Assembly (NCBI RefSeq): GCF_020382885.2
Contig: NC_058496.1
Location: 15,976,501 to 16,040,500 of the forward strand
DNA length: 64,000 nucleotides
Direction of reading: 5' to 3'
Source of the DNA: Scatophagus argus
Taxonomy: Eukaryota > Chordata > Actinopteri > Scatophagidae
Below the pieces are notes generated by a model. It saw only the letters and a list, made by a program, of their open reading frames with translations, did no database searches and was not told the DNA's origin. A program made the position numbers and the translations under genes. Within the stretch, counting starts at the first letter, position 1; the number at the start of each line of letters is the position of its first letter. Below, piece by piece: positions 47,047 to 57,580 of this stretch.

Positions 47047-48530
47047 AAAGCTTATATGTTTGCGCCCAGATGAGCTGCTGTATATTTTTTCATAAAAAAA
47101 GGCACTCTGTGAAAAAATAGAAAAAGGGCAAAGCTGTAAACATGATTTAGTAGGATTTTTTATGCTTTTATACTAACAGCAACACCTGTGTTTCATCCAT
47201 TCTTTTTATTTATTAATGCCTTATTTATATGCATTGCCTGCTTACAGAAATTTCGGGGATCCATGGTGCTGGGTCATACACAGGATAGAGAAAGTCCTTT
47301 AGAAAGACTGGTTTCTTTTAGTATTTCTTTTCTGCAGTGACGCCTCAGCATACACACTGGGTATTTATTTCCTTAAGGACTTTTAGTATTTGCTTTTTTT
47401 TCACGTGATTTCTCAATCTTTGTTTATATTTTATTATTTTTGTATAATCTTGTTTATAAATAAATAAACTTGCAGTTAATGGGCATTTTATAGAGCACAT
47501 TTTAAGTTTCAGTGTTATTTCGATTTGTTTTAAGTATGGGAAATATTCTACTCAGTCAATGATAAACAAGGTGTGAATGTTCACAGAACATATATCTCAT
47601 ATTTCACGCACAGATCCTGTGTCATGGAGGAGCTGTTTTCCACAATTTCCCTTTTTAAAATTACATGTGATTCTACATTCTAGAATTGCGTTCATGTCGT
47701 GAATCGGTGGAACAACATTTAAGTTGTGCCTCTAGATTTGATTGCCTTCATAAGTAGAGAAGTGGTGAAGATGTGATATGTTGTACAGTGTACAGCCATC
47801 TTGGAAATTGGCAGTTAAGACAGGCTTGCGTATCTGTTAGTCCTGTGGTGTTGGATAACTGGCCCATTGGCCACAGAATATGTTGTTGTCCAGAGGGAAA
47901 AGGAAACTTCATTTTCCCTCTCCCTCCTAATGGTTTGAGCCTATGGCTGTATTCTTCCTTTTGTAAATATCTTATGCATTTCCCTTGTAAGCAAGATTTT
48001 GTTTAAGAAATCTTATTATCTTAAGCATGCAATTTTGATGGGTCTCGAACCAGTCAACAGCCTCTGAAATGTCATTCAGAACAGAATATATATTTTGTAC
48101 TTTACTGTTCCTTATGCATAAGTAAATCTGAACTGTATACAAATAGATTCAATATATTGTCAGGAGACATTTTTCTCATAAAAATTGAAAATGCATAAAT
48201 ATTAAGGTTTTATAAATTCATATTTATTTACTGTTCTGTAACACATAAAAATCCACTGAGGCAACCATTTTGCATATTATGAATTGTTTGTGTTACATTT
48301 TGGCTAATTTCTCATTTGTCTCCACTGCAATGCTTTGTGAGACTCGCCCTGGTATAGTTTGTATAATGTTATAATTTAAAAAAAAAAAATATTAGGTTAT
48401 AGTGAAGTTGTAATATCTGAGATATGTTTCTTTCCTTTTACAAAGTTATAATTTGCAAGAAATGTATTTCCTCTTTTCATTTTCAACCTGTAAAAATGTT
48501 TGTTGTTATAATAAAGGACACTTGTGTGTC
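47047..48530 (+). other. notch1: notch1 3' UTR (probable)
   Basis: A/T-rich, no coding frame. Overlapping AATAAA signals at 47459-47468 could end a short form of about 420 nt. A further AATAAA at 48510-48515 followed by a TGTGTGTCTT-type GU-rich stretch fits a distal site, and another lies at 48701-48706. The end of the transcript is inferred. Confidence 0.6.
48510..48515 (+). terminator. notch1: notch1 distal polyadenylation signal AATAAA
   Basis: AATAAA followed within 30 bases by a GU-rich stretch; the best-formed candidate of three downstream of the stop codon. Confidence 0.5.
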
Positions 48531-49294
48531 TTGAACTGTCTTATTGTCTGTCTTATTACTTACATTTTTGCACATTTTTGTCTTATTACTTACATTTTCA
48601 CATTTTTATACTCTCTAAATATCACAACCACAGTATAAGCACATGCCCCTGATAGTTCTGGATAACAATTTATTTTTAATATGTAGATTTTTAGTTGAAA
48701 AATAAAAGTGACCCTTCTCTTTACACACTGTAAGTGTTTTAGGATCGCGTAAAGCGAGGAGTCGTCTTCAAGCAGTTATATTACAATTTTCTTCTTGCAA
48801 AAGGGACAAAAATGTCTGGTGTAGCATCCTAGCTGTGAAGATTGTCTGCCTGTCTCACGTTTATCATTTATCATTGTAAGCTGAAAATCTGTGGTTTTTG
48901 GACTGATCTGACATCTGAAGTCACTTTGGACTTTTTGTGACAGGGTTTTTTTCACTGACCAAAGTAATAGCTGAGAAAATGATTGAATGAATTGCCTATA
49001 ATGGTCCTTATTGTCTCCGTTGACATTGTTTGTAGTGCTTATTAACAAAATAAGTTTTCAAAGCAATTGACAGTCTGGAGCCTGTGGTGACCCTGGAGGT
49101 CTGACGCCCCAGGCAGTCGCAGGCTTTGGTAATCCATCCTTGCTTGTCTCTTGTTAAGGCAATATCGCAGATGTTGACACAATAGAGTTTTGTTGATAGC
49201 TTTACTTCTAGTGTGTTTTTAAAGCTTGAGTGAGTTTTCTGAACTAATTTGGCTGATCAATGCATGAAATATCCATAAATATCCAACAACAATG

Positions 49295-50118
49295 ACTATC
49301 AGCCCGCAGCATTGACCTCCATCGTCATGAAGTGCTTCGAGCGGTTGCTGATGCAGAACATCAAGTCCAATCTCCCTCCCTCCCATGTCAGTTTGCCTAT
49401 AGGTCAAAAAGGTCCAGAGAGGGGGCCATTTTCACTACTCTCCACCCAGCCTTCACCCGTCTGGACTCAAAGAACTCCTATGTGCAAATGCTGTTCTTAG
49501 ATTTTAGTTCAGCATTTAACACAATCATTCCCCAGCAGCCAATACAAAAACTCATACACTTGGGAATCAAAACCTCTCTCTGCAACTGGGTGCTGGACTT
49601 TCTTACAAGGAGTTCACAAAGTGTGCGGGTCAGCAGTAACACCTCTAAGACCACTCCAAGACTCTGACCACAGGGGCCCCACAAGGGTGTGTGCTCAGCC
49701 CGCTGCTCTTCACCCTGCTGATTCACGACTGCGTACCAACCCACAGCACCAACCACATCGTCAAGTTTGCGGATGACACTGGTGGGTCTTATCACTAATG
49801 GGACAGAAATGAGGTGAACCAACTCCTCCACTGGTGTAAAGGCAACAATCTCTTCCTGAATGTGGGGAAGACCAAAGAGATTGTGGCCAACTTCAGGAGA
49901 GGACATTCACAGCAACCTCCACTGACCATAGATGGTGCTGCTGTGGAGAGGGTCAGCAGCCCCAAATTCCTGGGGGTGCTCATCTCTGAGGACTTCTCCT
50001 GGTCCTCCACATGGCCACTGACCAAGAAGGCCCGAACACGTCTCTACTTCCTCTGCAAATTGAGGAGAGCATGTGTCCCAGACAATATTGACAATAAAAA
50101 TCTCTGAATCTCTGAATC
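49295..50118 (+). mobile_element. Decayed LINE reverse transcriptase fragment
   Basis: Frames broken by indels read [16 protein letters not shown], then the RT motif A block [28 protein letters not shown], the catalytic motif C as KFADDT, NNLFLNVGKTKEIV and LGVLISEDFSWS. This order matches the abundant teleost LINE polymerase. Frameshifts, a stop after FADDT and a small deletion kill the frame; the 3' end has a short CTCTGAAT tandem. It lies between notch1 and ubac1. Confidence 0.85.
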
Positions 50119-50494
50119 GGGGATCTTGAATATTCTGTGACCCAAAAGAACTACGACTCCCATGATGCACCCGCAGTAGGCTGTTGAAGTTCAAAGTTCA
50201 AACATTACAGTAAAAATAGGGTACTCGCTGGCTGACTGCCTGTGTGATCGCTGAGAATAATATAGAAGCTAGTGGTCACAGAACTAAACGGTTGTCACCA
50301 CACTGAACACCGGTAGAGGAAACCGAAAATGCCCCTCAGCTAATCGGCGCCTGCTCTTGCCCTGTTGTCGGCGGATTTACAGAACGACGGCTAGCTGGCT
50401 GCTAACGCTAGCACGCTAGCTTGCCAGGAGCACATAGCAACTGCTGCTAGCTAACGTCACTGGACTGGTACTCTTAACTCTCAAGGCTGCAGCT
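50119..50494 (+). promoter_or_regulatory. ubac1: ubac1 promoter and 5' UTR region
   Basis: 376 bp between the LINE tail and the ubac1 start codon. Contains the ZNF143-like site at 50150-50169 and a CpG-containing stretch with repeated GCTAGC. No TATA box seen, as expected for a housekeeping promoter. The transcription start is not defined. Confidence 0.6.
50150..50169 (+). promoter_or_regulatory. ubac1: ZNF143/THAP11-type promoter element
   Basis: Reads ACTACGACTCCCATGATGCA, close to the SBS consensus ACTACAATTCCCAGCATGCA bound by ZNF143 in many vertebrate housekeeping promoters. It sits about 330 bp before the ubac1 start codon and 30 bp after the LINE tail. Confidence 0.65.
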
Positions 50495-50632
50495 ATGTTC
50501 GTCCAGGAGGAGAAGATATTCGCCGGGAAAGTGTTGAAAATACACATTTGCACCATGGACGGCACGGAGTGGTTGGAGGAGGTCACGGAAGACACGACCG
50601 TTGAAAAACTGAAGGAGAAGTGCTTGAAACAT
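50495..50632 (+). CDS. ubac1: ubac1 exon 1
   Basis: Starts [17 protein letters not shown], as in other vertebrates, and ends at KCLKH in phase 0 before GTAGGT. First part of the ubiquitin-like fold. Confidence 0.96.
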
Positions 50633-53600
50633 GTAGGTTTTGGGGTTGATTTGTATCTTCCTTGTTGCTTTTTTTGTCCTGTCACTCCTCTGCCTGGGGT
50701 GTTTGCAGTCTACCATTCCCTCTTTGTAAATTGTCAGTGTCAGTGTCAGTGCCTTTTGTATTTATAGCAACTGGGTAGACCTTGCTATTTATAATTTAGC
50801 AGGTTGGCTGTCCCTCTCGAGCTAACTGAACAGTCCGACTCTGCCCCTTTTCTGTCCCAGTAACTAGCCATAGAGGCATTCTGCTTTACTGTCTATTATT
50901 ATACAGCCCATCTCCCTTCTCCTTCTATGGCCTACTGCATAAACTCTGTTGACTCTAATGTTAATTTCGCATGACATATTTTATGTAATATCAGCATATG
51001 GACACAGACATCGAATTTAAATTTAGCACGAGATTCTAATCAAGTTGTTGTTTATTACATCTACATTTATAGGTTTGGTAGCCAAAAGAACTGGCTGAAT
51101 AATTGCTTTTTAAATCAATAGTGTAGTCAGGGAAGTTACTTCTTCCCTGATTAAGTTTTCAAATGTCTGATTTTGACTTACCAAAAGATAACAAAGAAAT
51201 ATTTAACATATTAAATTTGTTAAGTAGTGTGTTAATATTTAACAATGACATGAAAAAGAGAAAAGCAACAGATTTTCTCTTTTTTGATATTTTACTTCAG
51301 GAATTAATTGATTATTCATATTGTTGTAGATACATTTCTGTCAATCAAATTATTGTTTCAGCTCTACTTGATTGTCAGAAAATGCATCAACAGCAAGTTT
51401 CATAACTGGCTAATTGTTTCGGATAAACTATATAGATGAAAGTATCCAGACACACTTCTTTATGGGGCTGTTTTTCAGGGCTTGGACTGGGCCTCTTACT
51501 TCCAGTGAAGGGAAATCTTAATGCTTCAGCATACCAAGACATTTTGGACAATGCTATGCTTCCAACTTTGTGGCAACAGTTTGGGGAAGGCACTTTTCTG
51601 ATCCAGCATGACTGTGCCCAAGTGCACAAAGCAGTGTCCACAAAGACGTGGTTCGATAAGTTTGGTGTGGAAGAACTTGACTGGCCCACACAGAGCCCTG
51701 ACCTCAGCCCCATCCAACACCTTTGGGATAAACTGGAATGGAGATTGTGAGCCAGGCCTTTTTGTCTAACATCAATGTCTGACCTCACAAATGCTATACT
51801 GCATCAATGGGCAAAAATTCCCACAGAAACACTCCAATATGTTGTGGAGAGCTCTCACAGAAGAGTGGAAGCTGTTAGAGCTGCAAAGCTGTCCATGTAT
51901 TTAGAGTGTGATTAGAATGCGTCCTTAAAGTCCCTGTTGGTGTCGTGGTCAGATGGCCGAATACTTTTGCCTATATAGTGTATTTATACTCTGGTTCTAG
52001 CTTCTTTAATGTGATAATTTAATGTTTCTCTGTTTTATGTATTTGCAAACTGAATATTTTAAGGCTTATCGGTGACATTATTTGAAGATGCCATTTACTA
52101 GACATAGTGATAAATTGAAAACATAATTGACAAAACAGTCAATAGCTGTGTCCATACTGTTCGCTGTTCATTTCTAAAATGCTACATTGTGCACTTTGTT
52201 TATAGTATGTGCATGGAAGTCTAGAGGACCCCAAAACTCTTACCCACCATAAACTCATACATGCTGCTACAGAGAGAGTCCTCACCGACACCAAAACTGT
52301 CTCAGAGGAAAATCTCAAAGATAAAGGTATGCAGCACCGTCTGTGATACATTCTGGAATAATGACAGTCTGACACGGTCTTTCATGAACTGACCATGTTT
52401 TATTTTTGATGTAGATGTTTTGCTGCTCATAAAGAAAAGACCACCACCAACCCCTCCAAAGACGGCAGACGTTAGTTCAGATGACAAGGTGAATTAATTA
52501 GCCTTTGGTTTCATTGAACCAGAGCTGAAAGCATTTCTTCATCATTAAATTTAAATTCAGCACCATCAGCATCAGAAAGGTGGTGTCTTTATTTTGCCTG
52601 CTTTTAATATCTTTTTATCTCTCTCATTGTTTTTCCTGTTCATCACAGAAGAAACAAGATAACAAGGCTCCTGACAAAGACGCAATTCTGAAAGCCACCG
52701 CTAACCTGTCCACACGCCACACTGACCGCACTGTCACCCAGCATAACATAAGAGATGTAAGGTTCTCGGTGGAATGGATTTATTCATCCTACATTTTTAT
52801 TTTAAAAAATTAAATCTAATATACAGATTATGTCAATAAGAGTTATTCCAGCAGTTCGAATTTGGCAGTGTCTAAGATGGTTTTTGTTTCTATATGTTTG
52901 TGATTTAGTTTCAGACGGAGCTAAGAAAAATCCTTGTTTCTCTCATTGAAGTCGCTCAGAAGCTTCTTGCCTTGAACCCTGATGCTGTTGAACTCTTCAA
53001 AAAGGCCAATGGTAAAGCTTACAACCCCTTAAAATGATTTCCAAATCTCTATGAATTATCCTACACTCACAAAAGTTATGTTTATAGAATGTTTTGTTTG
53101 GTATGCACCTGACACTGTAGTATGCTTCTGTGACTGAAGCAGGAGAATACATTTTTCTAGGCTCAAAAATGACACTGACAAAATGAGGTAGGAGGTATTT
53201 CATGTTCTGTTGTTATGTACTGTTTTATGTTGACCATCTAGCTCAATGCAGCGATTATTCTTGTGGACATTTCACACACATTGCCTAACCCTTGGTGTCA
53301 GTTCTCTGATCTCTTTGTGTTTCTGTGTCTTATAGCAATGTTGGATGAAGATGAAGAGGATCGGGTGGATGAAACGGCCCTTCAGCAACTCACTGAGATG
53401 GGTTTTCCTGAGAGCAGAGCCATCAAAGCGCTTAGACTGAACCAGTAAGTCTTGAGATAGTTTAATAACAACTCACTCACAATATGAGCCAAACTATATA
53501 AAATATATGTATATAATTTGTTAGATCTGTTAACAAATCACCTCTGGAAGTTGAAAATTTGTTCAAATGATTACTTTAATGTACATTACTGCCAGTCATT

Positions 53601-56582
53601 GTTGGTGGTCTTGTGTTGCTCGCCTGTAGCGTGATCATCCTAGAAACTTTTTTTTTCCTCATCTTATCCTTTCTTTCCTCAGCATGTCAGTGACTCAGGC
53701 AATGGAGTGGCTCATTGAGCATGTAGATGATCCCTCTGTCGACACGCCTCTGCCTGGCCAGGACTCCTCCGGGGCAGCAGGAGCCACGGCTGCCGCCATA
53801 CCCGGCCCCTCGGCTTCTGGCCCTAACCTTCTACGCAGCCTCTCCAGCCAGTCAAGCACGGACGAGAGCAGCAGACAGGACGAGCTCACAGAGATCTTCA
53901 AGAGGATACGCAGGAAAAGGGAGTTCAGACCAGACTCCAGAGTGGGTGGCTTTATCCAGTCAGAGCTTTCATACAGAACTATGGATAGCACTAACTTTTA
54001 TAAAACTTAGAGCTCACGTTAGGGTGAGGACAGTGTTACACAAACATACAGTCACCATAATTGGCCTTCATCTACATTGGAAAATTTTGCCAGTTGTCAA
54101 CATTATGATGTGTCTTTGCGGTTTACACTTTTACTTTTCCCATTACTTTGTGTTGTGTAGGAAGATGCAGATGCAAGACAGACTCATTTCAGCTGCAGGA
54201 TCTTGAATTTTCTTTTTATTATTAATATTTTCTTTATTATTATTGTTATATTTTTTATATTTATGTTATACTTTATACCTTTAATGGATCGGACATTCCC
54301 CGAGGTCGACGTTAGAAAGACACGCAGCAAAGGGTTGCTGCCATGAAGGGTTTTCAGCCTTCTGTACATGTGCACTTCTACTCGACCATGCATTGCCCTT
54401 AGGATCTTGAATTCTTTTTACCAGACAACTGTGTTAGCATTGAAATTATTTGTTGTTTTTTGCTACTGCTCAATCTGTGACTACATCATCTAATATACAG
54501 TTTATGAGACTGGAACTGGTGAATAGAGGCAGCCAATTAGATGCAGAGGATATTGAAATGTGCGCTCATTAGGTGTGGCTTTAGTTGCAGAGTTTTTATG
54601 TCACTCTGCCTGTATTCACAGTCCTCTCACTAACCTTATTGCATACCTTAATGAACCGGAGTTTCGCAAGGAACGCTGCTCCATATTTTCTCCAAGTGAT
54701 TAAAACTTCCTCAGGCTTTTTAGAACTGTGGATGTGTATGCTGTTGTAACTAGATTGAGAACACAGTCTTTTTGTTTGTTTCTGCAGGCTGTCATTGCAT
54801 TGATGGAGATGGGGTTTGATGAAAAGGAGGTGGTTGATGCTTTGAGGGTGAATAACAACCAACAGGATGCTGCGGTAGGTCTGTAGATCTTTGACAAGAG
54901 AGTTAGCAAGCAGAGCTAGTACTGAAAAAAGACAGCGGTATCAGATTTGAGAGGTTGCTCTGTTTTGGCCCACTGCTTGTGATGCCATTTATTTATCAGA
55001 CTTGCAAGCAGGTAGATGATAGCTAAAATATGTGTGGTACAAACTGTAAAACTCTTTGCAATATAAATCATATTGACTTGACCTGAGTTGACTTACTAAT
55101 TTCACTTTCTTCATTTTGATATAAGGCTGTAGCTCTGTGTTTTGGTGCTAAAATATTTCAAAACTTGACAGTACCGGACTTACTCTACTGATTGTAAGGA
55201 CTATTAATTAAGAGTAAAAATCCAAAGTAAATGCTGTGCCATGGTGTGGAAAAAATGGATGCTGTTTTGTAGCTGATCCTGTAATCTGAGCTTCACAAAG
55301 ATATCAGTATATTTTCAGAGACACAGGGATTTGGTTTCTCATTGTGCCTCCTGTCCTGCAGTGTGAGTGGCTGCTGGGAGACAGGAAGCCTTCTCCAGAA
55401 GATATGGACAAAGGCATCGACACCAACAGTCCACTGTTTCAAGCCATTCTGGAGAATCCAGTGGTCCAGTTGGGTCTAACCAATCCCAAGACTCTGCTCG
55501 GTACACTCAAATATAGTTGAAAAGCATAGATTGTATACAAAAAAGAAAAACAGTAAATTGAAAGTTTAGAGGAAGATTCTATCATATCAGGAACTTTCTT
55601 TATTTCACTCTTTGTTTCACAAAGTGAGGGAACAGAAGTAGACCAAAAAGTATTGTATAGTAAATTGCAATAAACTTTACAGACTGAGTATATGCAACAG
55701 TCTGCCACCCGAGGGCGCTTTCACACCTGTAGTTCTGTTCATTTGGTCTGCATCAATGCACTAAGGGGTGAGGGGCACATATACATGCTGCTTATAAGGG
55801 TCTGACTAATGACCACGACAGGGACTGCAGTGGCTGAATCCTGTTGGCAGCTTTAACTTTGAAAACACCTCTACTAACAGTGCTTGATTTAGTCACTGAC
55901 AGGCTCAGATTGTTACTCTGTCTGTCAGCTTTATAGAAAGCATGCACACAGAGACATTTTTGTTAACAGGTCAAATCCCTTTTGTTTAACCAGAAACCTT
56001 TGCTTTATTGCTTTTGACAAATACACCAGACAAATTTTATCTAAACACAAACAAAATAAAACTCAGTGAGATCATCTTGGTTCACCTTTCCACTGTTTCA
56101 ACAATCACCAATTCTGGTTTTGTCAAAATAGACCCTCAATTCACTGAGTTAGATGTGAAAATATTGGGGGAGCAGTGAGAACAGACGTCAGAGAAGCAGT
56201 TGGGCAAATTGTGTCATAGCCAGAATATTTTCACAACGAACAAGGTGAATTTGGGTTTTATTTCGACCACACCAGAGTCTGATTTCCGGAAAGAATAGCA
56301 AAGGCTAAATTTCTATTTTTTAAAATGTCATTGTGAAAGGTCACTTGGCAGTTTGCTTTGATGCCACAGACTAGATGAGACAATGTTTTTACATTACAAG
56401 ACATTTTAAAGCCTGCTGGCTTTGTTGAACATATTACTCACTTGAGTGCGTTGTGTTTGTGTGCAGCTTTTGAAGACATGCTGGAGAATCCTCTGAACAG
56501 CACCCAGTGGATGAACGACCCTGAGACCGGTCCCGTCATGCTCCAAATATCCAGAATCTTCCAAACCCTCAATCGCACATAG
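50495..56582 (+). CDS. ubac1: Ubiquitin-associated domain-containing protein 1 (whole coding span, 10 exons)
   Basis: Known in mammals as KPC2, the non-catalytic subunit of the KPC ubiquitin ligase with RNF123. It carries ubiquitinated substrates such as p27 to the proteasome in the cytoplasm. The ten exons join to 1254 nt, 417 aa (human about 405), every junction phase-consistent. Domains: ubiquitin-like N-terminus (residues about 10-100, [19 protein letters not shown]), a middle helical region ([20 protein letters not shown]), UBA1 about 190-240 ([18 protein letters not shown]), UBA2 about 305-345 ([18 protein letters not shown]), and an STI1-like C-terminus ([18 protein letters not shown] to IFQTLNRT). 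Strong identity to vertebrate UBAC1 throughout. Same strand as notch1, about 3.4 kb downstream. Confidence 0.97.
50633..52205 (+). other. ubac1: ubac1 intron 1 with Tc1 insertion
   Basis: 1.57 kb. Contains the dead Tc1/mariner element at 51424-51982; the rest is A/T-rich with nothing recognised. Ends in a TATAG acceptor. Confidence 0.88.
51424..51982 (+). mobile_element. Internally deleted Tc1/mariner element
   Basis: Flanked by TA with diverged inverted ends: left ACTATATAGATGAAAGTAT, right (reverse complement) ACTATATAGGCAAAAGTATT. The internal frame 51436-51750 keeps the second half of a DD34E transposase, with [10 protein letters not shown] around the second Asp and [12 protein letters not shown]. 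The first catalytic Asp is deleted, and the residue 34 after the second Asp is Gln in place of Glu. It is a dead copy of about 560 bp. Confidence 0.88.
52206..52326 (+). CDS. ubac1: ubac1 exon 2
   Basis: Reads [20 protein letters not shown] and ends at SEENLKDK plus one base, GGTATG donor. End of the ubiquitin-like region. Confidence 0.93.
52415..52488 (+). CDS. ubac1: ubac1 exon 3
   Basis: Reads [20 protein letters not shown] and ends at SDDK in phase 0. Short proline-rich linker. Confidence 0.93.
52649..52756 (+). CDS. ubac1: ubac1 exon 4
   Basis: Reads [20 protein letters not shown] and ends at TQHNIRD in phase 0. Confidence 0.95.
52909..53011 (+). CDS. ubac1: ubac1 exon 5
   Basis: Reads [20 protein letters not shown] then [12 protein letters not shown], essentially identical to mammalian UBAC1. 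Ends in phase 1. Confidence 0.96.
53012..53335 (+). other. ubac1: ubac1 intron 5
   Basis: 324 bp; nothing recognised. Confidence 0.85.
53336..53444 (+). CDS. ubac1: ubac1 exon 6 (UBA1)
   Basis: Reads [18 protein letters not shown] then the UBA core [17 protein letters not shown]. Ends in phase 2 before GTAAGT. Confidence 0.95.
53683..53941 (+). CDS. ubac1: ubac1 exon 7 (UBA1 end, linker)
   Basis: Reads [17 protein letters not shown], a low-complexity Ala/Ser/Pro linker, then [19 protein letters not shown]. Ends in phase 0 before GTGGGT. Confidence 0.94.
53942..54787 (+). other. ubac1: ubac1 intron 7
   Basis: 846 bp; A/T-rich run near 54205-54280, nothing else recognised. Confidence 0.85.
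54788..54874 (+). CDS. ubac1: ubac1 exon 8 (UBA2)
   Basis: Reads [20 protein letters not shown] and NNNQQDAA, the second UBA domain with its MGF loop. Phase 0 at both ends. Confidence 0.96.
54875..55361 (+). other. ubac1: ubac1 intron 8
   Basis: 487 bp; nothing recognised. Confidence 0.85.
55362..55500 (+). CDS. ubac1: ubac1 exon 9
   Basis: Reads [18 protein letters not shown] then [16 protein letters not shown], start of the STI1-like region. Ends in phase 1. Confidence 0.96.
55501..56466 (+). other. ubac1: ubac1 intron 9
   Basis: 966 bp; nothing recognised. Confidence 0.85.
56467..56582 (+). CDS. ubac1: ubac1 exon 10 (C-terminus)
   Basis: Reads [20 protein letters not shown] and ends [11 protein letters not shown] stop at 56580-56582. 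Confidence 0.96.
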
Positions 56583-57580
56583 AGCCTCCTGGTGACCCCC
56601 TGTGTGACTGTGGCAGCTTGTGTGTATGCTTGACCATGTTGGAGGGTGTGTGTGTGTGTGTGTGTGGATGGATGTGAATATGAATGTGTGCATATATCCA
56701 AGCGTGGCAGAGACACAAGTATTGTTTTTGCCTTGTAAAGACAAAGCCAGAAGAGTCAAAGTATGAATTAAGATGTTCTACATATAACTATTTATAACAG
56801 TACAGTAAAACACTTATACAAAACAAATGTTAATGTAAACATTATTATTATTACAGTAATAATTTAAAAAAAAAACAAGATTTAGTATGTTGTTTTTACA
56901 TTTTAATGAGAGCAATTTATAGTTATAATGGACATGGATTTATTTTATATAATTTCTCCATTTGCAAAAATGACATCAAACATCAATTTAATGTTTACAC
57001 TTCAAAGAAAACTGTTTTTGTATGTTTTGCAATATTTAAATATCAATTACAGTTTTGTCTGTCATCAGTGATGAGTGTGTGGAAGACTTGTGTTTTGTTT
57101 TTCTTCCCCCATCTGTCTTGTTTTTATCAAAGTAACTGCTTGTAATCGAGAGGCCGGTGGTCAAAACTGAGCGTTTGTTTAGCTGTTTGAAAACAGGCTT
57201 TCAGACACATTTACCTCTCTCCCCATTCATGCCTGCGAGGTCACTGTAAGTCAACTGCCTCTCAGTTTAAAGAGGAGAACGTTCGTCCCGGAGCCTCTTC
57301 AAGAATATTTATTTGACTTTGCCTTTTTAGACAGAAGCTGTACACTAAACTGTTTGTGTCTTAGTCATGTTTTTACAAGAAAAGTATCTATTAGGCCTGT
57401 GTGTTTGTTGTCAATGTGCTCTTGAATGTCATACTATCGTGTTGCGCTCATTTAGCACTTGTTCTATAAATATCACTCACTGCAGCACTGAGGAAGTTAA
57501 AAGAAGGGTTCATGTTTTGTCAGAAAAGGTTGTAGTGGGACATTAAATGAAGCTGAGCCTAATAAAAAAGGGTTTGCCTT
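56583..57580 (+). other. ubac1: ubac1 3' UTR (probable)
   Basis: Noncoding, with a GT microsatellite at 56645-56666 soon after the stop. AATAAA at 57561-57566 is the most likely polyadenylation signal. The transcript end is inferred. Confidence 0.55.
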
